Origin: Bigelowiella natans CCMP2755
Lineage: Eukaryota > Cercozoa > Chlorarachniophyceae
Direction: 5' to 3'
Length of the DNA: 32,334 bases
Assembly (NCBI GenBank): GCA_000320545.1
Contig: ADNK01000555.1
Coordinates: 65,001 to 97,334 of the forward strand
Made by a program: the position numbers and the translations under genes
Part shown: positions 1 through 11,400 of the stretch, piece after piece
Numbering within the stretch: the stretch's first letter is position 1
How the letters are laid out: the number at the start of each line of letters is the position of its first letter
The notes under the pieces: generated by a model
The model's input: only the letters and a program-made list of their open reading frames with translations
Database searches by the model: none
Told to the model about the DNA's origin: nothing

Positions 1-382
1 AGGAGTACCTTCTTGCCGCTGAGAGGCTAGCAAAGACCCTCAGCCCTGCAGGAGGAGGAGGAGGAGGAGGAGGAGATAGCATTTCCGAGGACAAGGAGAA
101 AGGGAAGAGGAGGCAGAAGCAGACAAACAGCAGCGCTATTGATGGAAAGATGACAAAACCAACAACTGGTACTACTACTACTACTACTACTAATACTATC
201 ACTACTACTGGTATCGGTGGTGGTAGTAGCAGCACAGGACAGAACACAGAGGCAGCAGAACCAGCAGCAGCAGCAGCAGTATCTCGCGTGCGGAGGCACC
301 TTCATCGCATGACATCCCTGCTTCGACTTGAAGAACGTGCCATGATGGTAGACCACACTTCTATATATCATTATTACATTTG

Positions 383-426
<44 letters not shown>

Positions 427-897
427 ATATGATGGCGTAGTCATCCTTCGGGACGGTGGTTGAAGGGGGAATGTATACTTCCTGCCAAGATAGATGATAT
501 CGTGGCGGCACTCTCTCCACCATCCTCACTGTCATCATCACCATTATCATCATCATCATCATTATCATCATCATTATTACCAACATCATTCCTCAGGCTG
601 AATTGTGTCAATTCGATCTTTTCAAACGGAAGCTGCGACCAGTAAAAACTCGAGGCAGAGGAGGGTCTAGTAGAAGAATGAGAAGAAAAAGAGCCAAAGA
701 GAACCCTTATGGAGACACGGAGGGCGGGGAGGGGGAGGAGGAGGCGAAGATAGAGAATTATTACTATATGCTTGATGCTCCTGGCGTTGGAGAGGGCCGG
801 TGAGAAGAACAACATAGGGTAGATATGGTACGTGGTTATGATGACGACGATGACAATGATAATGGTGATAATGATAACAATAGTGATAATGATGATA

Positions 898-930
<33 letters not shown>

Positions 931-1244
931 GTGACGATGATGATGCAACTGTACATTTTGATGAGAGGACATATTTTCACGATCACGATTGTCGTTTCGA
1001 ACGGGAACGATTCGCCGCCATATTGATTATGTGCATCGATGATATTAATGTATATTAATCAACAGGCCTGCAGTCTCGATTGGGGACGAGATACTTCTGA
1101 GGCCTTCCTTACAGCACCAGCATCCGATTGGAAGAGGAGTAGCATTGCAGAACTGGGTGCCGGGGCATTGTTTGTGCTTATAGTAGTAGTAGTGGTGGTA
1201 GTAGTGTATTTGCAGCGCAAAGCAAAATTATGCATGACACACAC

Positions 1245-1293
<49 letters not shown>

Positions 1294-1335
1294 TTATTTA
1301 TTTATATCCCTCTACATATAATATATAGAAAATAG

Positions 1336-1373
<38 letters not shown>

Positions 1374-2608
1374 TATAGAGAGAGAGAGGCAACAAAATAA
1401 TAATCTATTCATCATCAACAGGTAGAGCTGCGAGCCTATATTCATGCGGTGCACGAGAAGTCGGTTCTGATCGTCATTGAGGCCTCAGCGCATCAATATC
1501 TGCTTGAGCGTATCATCCTTCAAGAACAAGAGCTGCGGTTGGCCAAAGTTGATGTTCCCAATGCCAGTAGGAAGAAAAAAAAGAAGCTGGGCCTTGGACG
1601 AGTATTATGGCATGCGCGATTCGTTCTGAATCAGTATCCTTTCGAGGTAGTGTCGTGAGTGCCTGGTCGGGCAGATGACACCCTTCTCCATCTTGTTGTT
1701 GATGTAGTTGATGATGTTGTTGATGTTGTTGATGTTCTTGATGTTGGTTGGTGGTGGTGAGGGACTTTGAGTATTAGTGGTGCTGCAAGTGGAGAGATTA
1801 GCGTGCGACAGCGATGATAACGATTGTGTGATTGTAAGATTATGACGGTGATGATGTGATGCTATGCATTCGATGATTTAGCTCTCCCACCGCCTTTCCC
1901 ATTTTGTACCATGTGTTTGGTTGGCCTTCTAATCGTTTGATTCTTGTTCCCCGCACCATGTTGCCTTCTTCTTCTTCTTCGTCCTCTTCGTCAAGGTTAT
2001 GCACACCGCGATTCAGACATTGCACCATAACGCAGAGGATTCTTCCATCTTGCTCACTCCCTCCCCCCCTCCTGCTGGAGCTTCTACCCACCGCATTACC
2101 ACCGCTACAGCTATGTCTGATGTGGGGGTCAAAGCCGTTGAGGATAAAAAAAGAGCCAACAGCATCAACAACGACAGCAGCGCTATCAGCAGCGTGAAAG
2201 AAGGAAAGCCCTCCTCCTCCTCCTCCTCCTCCTCCTCCTCTCCCCAACTCAATGCTATTCAGAAGGCAGCAGTAGCCAAGATCACGCGCCTCAAAGGCAA
2301 TGGTGAATCCCGCTATGGACCTTTCATTGTGTTCGGACCTCCTGGCACTGGCAAAACGACTGTCATCACCGAGGCCATGCTCGCTGTGCTGCGAGGGGGG
2401 CGGGGGGAGAAGGAGGACGCATGCATATTGGCCTGCACTCCATCGGACTACTCCGCTGATATACTAGTGGCGAGGATGGCAAAGGAATTGGGAGTCAAGT
2501 ATTATTGCTATGACCACTACCACGACTACCACTACAACTACTACTGCTGCTATACTGCTACGATATTATTATAATTGATGTCGATGCGCCACCATTCCTA
2601 GTACCATA

Positions 2609-2641
<33 letters not shown>

Positions 2642-3140
2642 GCTGCTGCTGTGTTACATACGAGCTATCACCATCGTCGTCCCCTTCGCATCATGTCTTC
2701 AACTCATTTACAGCCGCTAATTCAATGCCCATGGAACTTCGTACGATTTACGATGATGATGAGGATGATGATGGTGTTGATGATTCTACTACCTATTATC
2801 ACGTGGTTGGCCTTTCTTTTCATCTACTCATTGAAAGTTTTCTAAAGTGCTGCTGTGTCTTATATTCTCTCTCACTCTCTATCTCTCTCTCCCCTCCCCC
2901 CCCAAACTTACTCCCCCCCCTTGCCTCGTGACTGCTACTACAATATTACCCCACAGGGAGATGCTTCGGTTGAACCATCCTTCGCGACACAAAGCCGTTG
3001 CTTTTGGGGTGTTGTCGTACTGTAAGATGGATGCTCTTGGCAGATACTTTACACCAAGTCTGGAGGAACTGCGTCAATTCCGCATCATCGTCACAACGTG
3101 CATTACAAGTTGGAGGTATTTTTTGGTCGTAGTAGTAGCA

Positions 3141-3177
<37 letters not shown>

Positions 3178-5710
3178 TTCTTCCTTTCTCCCCCCCCCCC
3201 CTCAACCCCCTTCTCGATCTATTCATCAATCAAATACTCTCATGCCTAGTGGTAATGTACCAAAGACCAAAATAGAGAGAGAACATGGACATATTACTAC
3301 GGGGATTTCTCTGTTTTCGTCTCCAATGGCTGGCTGATTACAACTGCTGCTACGATATATGAAAGGCTGTTCCAAGCAGGACTACCGCGAGGCCACTTCA
3401 CACACCTATTCTTCGACGAGAGCTCGCAAGCAATGGAACCTGAAATGGCCGTTCCGCTGTGCCTCGCCTCCAGGCAAACCCGCGTTGTGCTAGCAGGGGA
3501 TCACATGCAGCTTGGGGCTATTGTCCACTGCCCAGTAGCATCAAGATTTGGCCTTCGAGTGTCCCTTCAGGAGCGCCTATTGAAAACAATGCCTCACTAC
3601 AGGACCTCGTTGCGAGTACAGCAGAAGGTAATTGAATTCAACTAATTTTGGGGGGGAGGGGGGTGGGGCTGGAGGGGTGGAGAAGTAGAAACAGGTATAA
3701 CGATGATGACGATATGGGAGATACACAAGTTTTTCTCGAATAAGTGAGCAGAGCACATACCACCTTCGGACTTGTTATTTAACCTGCTATGTTCTGCTGT
3801 AACTCATAGCTACATCGTCTCTCCTCCTCCTCCTCCCTTTCCTTCTCCCCCGCCTCTCAATGAATATTAATACTTTTTGTCCTTCCTAATACAGCTTCGT
3901 GCGAAGGAGGAGGACTCAGAGATCATATGTAAGAAAATGACCATGACGGCTCATCTGACAGACAATTATCGGTCGCACCCAGCCATCTTAAACTGCTTCT
4001 CAAACCTCTTCTACCGAGATGCCCTCAGGCCCAAGGCTGATAAGAAGATCACGCACGCCCTCGTTGGTAAGTAATGGTAGAGCGTGTGTGCTGATGCTAG
4101 CAAAAACTACTACAGACATCAAACCAACACTCTTTCACATACGAATTGCTGCAGATTGGGAAGAGCTGCCCAATCGGAACGATTTTCCGTGCTTCTTTTA
4201 CGGGATTGTTGGGAAGGACAGCTACAACTCGGAGTCGGGGTCACTCTGCAACCAGAGCGAGGTCGACGCCATCGCACACCTCATCCGCCATCTTATCTTG
4301 AAATCTAAGGTAGCTTGGTGGTCATCACCGCGCCAATGATGATGACTCTGTTACGTGGCCGCAGCACCAATCGTTTTATCATAATTATTAGCTTCGGCAT
4401 GATCTTCAGCTGCAAGAGATCGGAGTCATTGCTCCTTTCCGCAATCAAGTCTTGCTCATTCGTAAGGTGCTCCGCAAAGCCAAACTAGGTACTGCATTCA
4501 ACAGAGGAGACGAGGGTGGGGGGGGAGCGCGTCTGAGCACCACGAAGGGACATATACGTTACGAAAATCTAACATCCTGGCTGAGAATGAGCAAGAATTA
4601 ATGGCATTGGCCTCTTTCACAAAATTGACCCTCTTGATTCTCCTCCTCGACACTGGGTTGTTTGTTGTCTGCCCTGTCCTGCTGCTGATAAGGCGCGGTG
4701 AATGTGGGTTCCGTAGACGATTTCCAGGGCAAAGAAACGAAGGTAGCAATAGTAGTAAATAGTAGTAGTAGGAGGAGGAGGAGGAGTAGTAAATAGTAGT
4801 AGTTGCTGTACTACCAGTTAGATGAAGAATTCCATCTCGCCTTGCAATTACAACGTGGTTGTTTGCCCTACTATAGGTCATCTTTATCTCCACCGTGATA
4901 TCCCGCGATCGCATGGTGAGTGAGTAGCCACCCTTATTGATAAATGATAATATCATCAGCATCCTAGCAGTAGCTACTGCTCGATATATTTTTAAGATTT
5001 GAGATGGACAAAATAAGTTCTGTATGCTCAATGATGATCCCTGTTCTCTAACAAGTCAACTCTTGAAATGAAAGGTGAAACTAACGTATGCTGTTATCGT
5101 TGCCATCTCACAGGTTTTGCGGAAAATGGAAGATTCTGCCAATGGCATTGGAATTTTCTCAAACCCGAAACGGTTCAACGTTGCGATATCGCGCGCGAAA
5201 TCGCTCATGGTGGTTGTAGGAAATCCCTTCATCTTGGCGAGAAAGGTAGAACGCACAATCAGAGCTGTCGTCATTATTATCACCATTCCCCCCCATTAAC
5301 AACAGTGCGATCATCGTGATCCTACTTGTTGTATTCGTACTGATGATTCTCTCTGGTGCTTACTTGTCGATGTAATTTGTTGGCGAATAAACAGGCATGG
5401 TGGAAGAATATTCTGACGTATTGTGTAGAGCGTGGGGCATACGCAGGCATTGACCGCGGTGACGAATTTCTTGAAATTGTCTCCGGTTCAATTCACAACT
5501 TGGGTGCGTATGACAGCCAATGTTAGGATATGTTGTGGATACTACAACCAATGAGCCAATGTGTGAACAACGCAATGAAAAAGTAGAGTTTAACTGATTT
5601 ATTTACCCTAAAATACGTGTCATATAGGGGCTGGAGAGAGCCTACAGGACAGCATGATGAGAGCCAGTGAATTTTTTAGTGCGGAGCGGAGATGGAGGAT
5701 AATGGCATAA
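1..5710 (+). CDS. MOV10/SDE3-like SF1 RNA helicase, 3' part (5' end outside window)
   Basis: An ATP-dependent RNA helicase of superfamily 1 (UPF1-like; MOV10/SDE3/Armitage branch), a family linked to RNA silencing and mRNA turnover. Exons I assign: 1-347 (frame from base 3), 597-799, 1066-1156, 1422-1646, 1996-2498, 2957-3115, 3366-3627, 3895-4066, 4155-4309, 4392-4488, 4693-4742, 4877-4915, 5114-5245, 5395-5503 and 5628-5710. All introns are GT-AG and the phase is kept throughout. Visible motifs are QLNAIQ (Q motif), GPPGTGKT (Walker A, about 2335), DESS (motif II, about 3417), GDHMQLG (motif III), LTDNYRSHP (IV), IGVIAPFRNQV (V), VGSVDDFQGKE (Va) and NPKRFNVAISRAK (VI). The part before Walker A matches MOV10 in LLRLEERAM, APGVGEGRP and GDEILLRP. 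Poly-Gly, poly-Thr and poly-Ser runs sit in linkers. The last intron is inferred: reading through it would stop at 5526 instead of 5710. Confidence 0.9.
391..424. repeat. (CT)n microsatellite in helicase intron
   Basis: About 17 CT units in the intron between exons 1-347 and 597-799. The same intron carries an imperfect (ATC/ATT)n tract at about 528-580. Neither is coding. Confidence 0.9.
837..946. repeat. (GAT)n-rich tract in helicase intron
   Basis: Imperfect then pure GAT units in the intron between exons 799 and 1066. It reads as poly-Asp or poly-Met in two frames, but it lies between good splice sites that join GEGR directly to PAVSIGDE, so it is not coding. Confidence 0.85.
1248..1368. 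repeat. Paired (TA)n microsatellites in helicase intron
   Basis: Two TA tracts (about 1248-1282 and 1337-1368), followed by a short (AG)n at 1376-1388, in the intron between exons 1156 and 1422. Confidence 0.85.
2611..2651. repeat. (TGC)n microsatellite in helicase intron
   Basis: About 13 TGC units, one of them interrupted (CGC), in the intron between exons 2498 and 2957. A (CT)n tract at about 3142-3174 lies in the next intron. Confidence 0.85.
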
Positions 5711-6432
5711 AGCATTGTGAATGTACACACAGAGGCTAGAAATGAAAACAATGCTCAATGCCCCGGGTCTCGAGATGTGATTTTCGTGACCTCTCATGTA
5801 ACGACTCTAGGACTGGATGCGACGATGCTACTTTGTTGTCATGTCACATAGCCCAATGAACTGTTGTTGCATCATTCCATTTGATGATGCTAGAATTAGG
5901 AATGTAGCGAATCAAAAGAATGTGGAAAGATTCAAATCGAATTCTTAGAATGTTTGGTGTGTAACGGTTCTTTGCTGAACACATGCTACTGTCTAGTTCG
6001 TGCTCATGTGGATCGTCAGAAATGCTCTCTCGCGCAGCGAACATGTGAACAAATATGATGCACACGCGCATATGACGTTATCGTACAAAATTGTACCAGT
6101 TCGTATTAAGCCATGTGGTTGTGTATGCGTGTACACACATCACAAGAACATGTGCGATTATTGCGGACCATTGTACAGCATCAATGCAGCAGATTGACGA
6201 TGAAATCAAAGCAAATTTGAACAAAACAAATATTGTTGAAAGAATAAGTCTTGCATTTCTAGGCTTTGTTTGTGCGCAATTACATTATGTTACATGTGTA
6301 ACATGTACACAATGTTACTATGTCTATTATTGCGGCGCATCTAACTCTCTAGTAACCATTTACACTATGTGTTGCGATGGGTCGGAACAGTAAGGTCCGC
6401 AAAGTTCTGCACACTAGTTAAAAAAATGATAT
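5711..6432. other. Intergenic, convergent 3' flanks
   Basis: This stretch lies between the helicase stop codon and the PLAC8 stop codon, where both genes end. Short open frames exist on both strands, but none shows a recognisable domain or convincing splice sites. I see no RNA gene and no clear polyadenylation signal for the helicase. Confidence 0.6.
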
Positions 6433-7639
6433 TTATTTCAAATCCATCGTGTTACAATTAGCTTGCACTCTTACATCACATATCCCATCATATTGGGAGC
6501 TGGTCCGATCCATTTGAGCTAATACGCAGCAACCACAGCAACATCTAATAGACACAATTTAGACACAATTTATCACGTTGCAAGGTTCATTGCGAGAATT
6601 TTTTAGTTACACTGCACAGCAATCTCCGCACCCATCTGGGTCGTATATGTTGTGCTTTCTTCTAAATCTCTGCCTGGGGAGTGTACATGATCATTGTTAA
6701 TAAAGTTGTATTCATTTTTATTATGTACGAATTAACCTTGTTCCCCACACAAAGCAACAAAGGAAAATGTTGACAATTGACGTTATGAAATATATAAGTT
6801 GGCCCAAAACGGGAATTCCAGCCGCCTGTGTCAAAATATGGAAGAAACATGCTAAGCCCTCAAGATTGCACGACAACATTAACGCCACTATATTTTTTTA
6901 GTTTGATTCTTACAACGAATCCAAACGTGTAGAGGACCCCAGGAATTGAAAACAGCGCACAATTTGGCCAGAATTTATCCTCTACGGAGCAGAAGCTTTT
7001 TCAACATAAAATATCTTTCAGTAACACCCCATACCAAAATGTGTACTTATTGAATGAAGTACTCAAATCTTGAACACACTTCGGTTCCTTAATTCCTTCT
7101 ATGGCACGAATCCGCGCAATGGTGAAACATGGACAGCACCAAGCCATTAAACAAGAAGGAGCACATTGATCGCAGCAACTACATAGACTGGATTCCCAAT
7201 GACGAAGCTGCTGCGCTTGCTGCTGTCCGACAGTAGTAGGAACGGCTACTATCACGGGCTGATGCACATGCTGTGCAATTTGTGGCTGGTGTAGGGCTGG
7301 AATTGGTTGTCCTACTGGCACTGGTTGAACCTCAACTGGCATTGGTTGGGGCTGGAAAGCTTGAGTTGAGGCTGGTTGCTCCATCTCGGGAGCAGAGGGT
7401 TGCTGCATCTCGATCGGTTGATTCTAAATTTTGCAAGCCAAAATCAACTAGTCAACGCGATGCGTACTTCAATCATGCATACATCGCATTTTAACTGTAC
7501 AAAGTTAAAAGTTTTAAATTTAAACACTATTCCTATTTCACCGCTCTGTAAACGAGCTCGACATTTAAAAGACTTCTACTGAATCCCTCCGCGTGGGTGT
7601 GAATGAAGATGCGAAGCTTACTTGTGAATCTGGTTTCAT
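6433..7639 (-). CDS. PLAC8-family cysteine-rich protein, 5 exons, 205 aa
   Basis: PLAC8 proteins (plant FCR/PCR/CNR, animal PLAC8) are small Cys-rich, usually membrane-associated proteins tied to metal homeostasis or cell-size control; the role here is unknown. Exons: 7639-7622, 7423-7063, 6981-6914, 6669-6611 and 6544-6433, with phase kept throughout. The first exon is only six codons (MKPDSQ) with donor GTAAGC. The N-terminal 80 or so residues are Pro/Gln-rich and low complexity. The PLAC8 signature follows: SSLCSCCDQCAPSC, then CCPCFTIARIRA, a hydrophobic stretch (NCALFSIPGVLYTFGFV) that could contact membrane, a basic RFRRKHNIYD segment and a second cluster, GCGDCCAVCCCGCCVLAQM. The length fits the family. 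The junction 7063/6981 uses donor GTACTT, so it is the least certain. Confidence 0.82.
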
Positions 7640-8031
7640 GTTTCTTGTAGCTTGCGAGTTTGAGAGCTTGGGCTCACGCTTGAAGAGGGTTGTGCTGCAT
7701 GTATGCAGATAATCGCCCCTTTTCTAGATTTTTGCTCATGGAAATGAATGTCGTTTCTCAAAAATGTAGGGGGCTATTTTGTTATTTTCTACGCAGTGTT
7801 CCGTGCAATGCCAAATTGAGTCCTTTGCGCTGAAGTGAGGTTCATTCTGGTGCAGGCTGTTGCGTCGACAGATTGGTCTTCGTGTTTCAATGCGGCTCAA
7901 AGGTGATGGTGGGCCCTGGAGACGAGTCAAGAGAATGTGGTGGTCCGAAATTGGTCCGCGAATTCATGAAAACGAATTCATGGTCAAAATGATCCTGCTT
8001 GTGGAAATCAGAAACACACTCAACCCTTGAA
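7640..8031. other. Intergenic between PLAC8 gene and LTR element
   Basis: Presumed 5' flank of the PLAC8 gene plus the target sequence of the retrotransposon. No gene, RNA or repeat could be supported here, and no clear TATA box is visible upstream of 7639. Confidence 0.5.
8028..8031. repeat. Target-site duplication TGAA (partner at 13748-13751)
   Basis: TGAA lies immediately outside both LTR ends (8028-8031 and 13748-13751). Four identical bases fit LTR-retrotransposon integration. A fifth base does not match. Confidence 0.8.
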
Positions 8032-8357
8032 TGTTGCGCGTAAGGTGTTCACAGGCCGAGGCGCTACGTGCACAAGTAGGCAGGGGGGGGGAAAGGCACG
8101 TTTGCTTCCTTTTGAAGAGTTGTGTTTATTTTTATTAAAGATTATATTTTTATTAAATCGTGCACTGCGTAATCATTCGCGAAGCTTTCGCGAATGCCGC
8201 CGCACGTGGGGCAGCACACTTCCGGTGTGCTGCCATGAGTCCCGCCGGAACCCACGTGCCTATGCTGTATTAATATCTACGTTATCTATATTCTATATCC
8301 GCGACAACCCCTTTGTTGTCGCACGTGACTTGTGCCCGCGTAGTGGTACGCGCTACA
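8032..8357 (-). repeat. 3' LTR of copy 1 (326 bp, TG...CA)
   Basis: It begins TGTAGCGCG in element orientation, ends CGCAACA, and is repeated at 13422-13747 and 29261-29586. On the sense strand it carries AATAAA-type sequences near its middle, usable as a polyadenylation signal, and an AT-rich block resembling a TATA region. It also has three hairpin-forming inverted repeats (8174-8196; 8202-8259 nested; 8301-8322) and CACGTG three times. Confidence 0.95.
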
Positions 8358-8367
8358 CCTCCCCCAA
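8358..8367 (-). other. Polypurine tract
   Basis: The sense strand reads CTTGGGGGAGG directly before the TG that opens the 3' LTR. This is the expected position and purine run for priming plus-strand DNA synthesis. Confidence 0.8.
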
Positions 8368-8408
8368 GTCACGTTGCTCCTTCCTTCCTTCCTTATTCCC
8401 TTAGACCT

Positions 8409-11400
8409 TCATCGCTTTCGGAACTTCACCAACCACCAGGTAATAGATTCCTCTCTAACCTTATCTCCTTTGTCGCTTACCCAGAACTCACCTTCGTCCT
8501 TAGGTTCGTGTCCATACCAGCCCTCTGCATCAAGGTCCCCCAGGACCTTATACCAGTGCTCAAAGGGTAAGTCGGGAACAGCTAGGTAGAGTAGCTGATA
8601 TTTTCCGTCCTTTATTTTCATAGCTACCCTCTCCATATTTCGTAATCCAGGGTAGCCTAGATAGACAATCTTCATGCGCCAATCGTCGTTCACCCTGACC
8701 TTATTGTTTCCATATTCCACATCGAACTTAGGTCGGGGTCCTAAACAAGGCATTGCTCGCTCCCACACAGTAGGGTTTACTTTAACATCCTCTAGGAGCT
8801 TCTCACCGATATCATAATTCTTTAGGTGACTGATGTGGCGCAAGGTGACCCTGTTCCCATCATAGATGTAGTACTGCTTCCTCCCCTTCCTCTCGGTAAC
8901 CTTTGCAACGCCACCCCAGAAGGGGTCTTGTTTATTTCTCGATCTCAGATTTACCTTGGCCCTAACATACTGTCCTTCCTTTAGAACTCGGCCATCGTAC
9001 GGGACCTTCTCGTCTTCGCTCTCGGTATCGTCGTCGTTGTCGTCGCCTTCTTCCCTCTCCTTATCCTTGATACCTCCCCCAGACGTGAAGGTGTCGTTTA
9101 CTAACCCTTGTATCTTGTCTGGTGTGGTGCTATTTATCCTGCTTAGGTTGGCCAAGGTGCGGTGGAGTCGCTCTACCTTGGAGTTGGACTGGGCATAGTA
9201 TACAGGTGAGGCATCAATATTAGGGTGTGGTAGCTGTAGAAGAGAGGTCTCATTATCCACATGTAACTTCTTTGGTATCTTGTTTATGCTAACTTCATCA
9301 GGGATAGCCTGGAGCTCAGACTCCCAGGTACGGTAGCAGTTAGTAAGCCTCTGCTTATATAAGCCTTTGTTCTTCTTAGCAACGTTGACCTTGATAATCT
9401 TTTTAACCCAGCACTTTCCAGTGGCCACATCAACGAAGGTAAGGTAGTGATAGCCATCGTACTTATAAACATCAATTTGCACGATATCTAAGAAGTTCCT
9501 TGCTTTGATTTTCTTAGATGCACGGCTCTTGCTGGACTCCTTGGTGGCGACGCCTGCCGCCTTCAAGCTGGAGCACCTGCAGCCACGCAGGTATGTCCTT
9601 ATCTCTTTTAGCTTGTAGGGCCAGTAGTAATGGTAGAGTAGAGCAGTGATATGGTTTTCTCCTACGTGTGCAGGTCCATGGGCGGTAAAGAGAAGGGCTC
9701 CCCTGGTCCGCCGTGGCACGTAGGTACGCCTAACATTATTAGTGTATACATATATCCTATCACTAAGTACCTCATGCTTGTGTTTGTATTTATCCAGGTG
9801 TTCTTGAAGGTGCTGGAGCTCCTCTGGCTCAGGCAGGAAGTCGCCGTCCTCGAAGGTAATCGCGTTAACCATAGGGGTGACCTGGGTAGGGACTTTCTTT
9901 TCGAACAGCCTGCTGAAATAGTCAGCAAGCTGCTTGTCTCCTGGTGCGTAGACCACTGTCCTCTTGTCCCTAAACTCTTCCGTGTCCGCCCTCATAGCTG
10001 CATACTCATCGTTAGGCGCTTCGAGCTTGCGGTCGATGCCTAGGAGGGGCTTGTGGTCAGTCATTAAGGTGAAGCTGGGCACCGACAGCAGGTAGTATCT
10101 TAGTTTCCTCTGCGCCTCAGTCATGGCTTTATACTCTCCTTTTGTAGGGCTGTACTTGGCCTCAGCTGCTGTGCAGGCCCTGCCCCACACCCGTATGATC
10201 TGCTGGTCTTGGGTAAGTACAGCAGCCATACCTAGCTTAGACCAGTCTGTCCATAGGGTAGCTGGTCTAGTAGTGTCTAGCTTAGCATTCAATAGGGTGT
10301 TGCTGCATAACTTTATTAGGTTATCGAAGTGGGCATCAAGGCCAGCCTTGGCCCACACCTTAGCGAAGCTGAGGCCTACAGAGTTCTCCTTCCGGTAAGC
10401 AGTAGTAAAAGCAGCTGCAGTCCTAGCGTAGGTAGGGGAGAACCTACGTAGTATCCAAGCTGCAGTCTGCAAGAATGACTTTAACTCCTTTGCATTCTTA
10501 GGTTTAGGGGCTTGCTGTAGTGCTGCTACTTTCTCGGGGTTTGGGGTGATGCGGCCTTGCTCCAGGTAATATCCACACCACTTGATTCTTGTAGCTAGGA
10601 ATGTACACTTCTGCAGTCTAATAGTAAAACCGAAGTGTGCAAACCTAATAAATATATTTTCCAGGAGGAAGATCTGAGCGACGACTGTGTTGGTACATAT
10701 TATGTCATCATCCACATACACAAACACAAACACCCACAACACAGACGCCATCCCATCATGTGTGTATGCCCTGTAGTTCTGACTACTGAACGCATCCCCT
10801 GATATGCTTAGGCCGTAAGGGAATACGACGAAGTGCCACTTCCTGTGCCTGCTGGAGAACGCAGTAATGGGGCGGGAGGTTTTGTGGATGGGTGTCTGCA
10901 TGTATGATTCATTTTTATCTAGGGAAGAGTAGTATTTGTATCCTATGACGTGTTCAATAACGTCATCTATCCTTGGTGTAGGTGTCTGGATCCTCTTTAT
11001 TACTCGGTTGTGGCGGATGAAGTTGTGCGCCAGGCGGAAGAAAGGGTAAGTAGGTTTCTTAGCTAGCACATGTCTCACGTTCCATGGTGAGTTGCTTGGC
11101 TCTATCTTCCCTTCCTTTGCCCATTCATTGATCTGCCACTCTATCTTTTCCCAGTCCGCTTCCGGTCGCCTATGTTCTGGGTCATTGATGATGCACTCTT
11201 CGTATCCCTTCTTTAGCTCGATCTTTACTGGGGTAAGCTTGCTGGAGGGCTTCGTCGTCGGCTTGGTGATGTCAGAGTACTTCTCGTTTAATATTTTATT
11301 AATGTACTTTTTGCCTTTGTCGATATCCCAATCATCAGCTGGGGGGGTCTTGTCCAGTAGCTCCGTTATCTGTCGGATGGTCTTGCCGGGGTTCTTCTTC

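Noticed and set aside
441-986. Poly-Ile/poly-His/poly-Asp frames over the ATC and GAT repeats near the left edge
   Set aside because: Simple-sequence repeats lacking stops by composition. They fall in introns that splice cleanly between MOV10-like exons.
5844-6393. 75-100 codon frames between the helicase and PLAC8 genes
   Set aside because: No motif, no convincing splice sites, and Cys/Thr-rich composition typical of chance frames in 3' flanks.
8032-8404. 125-141 codon frames reading through each LTR
   Set aside because: Identical frames appear in all three LTRs only because the LTRs are copies; there is no known domain and the composition is that of a regulatory repeat.
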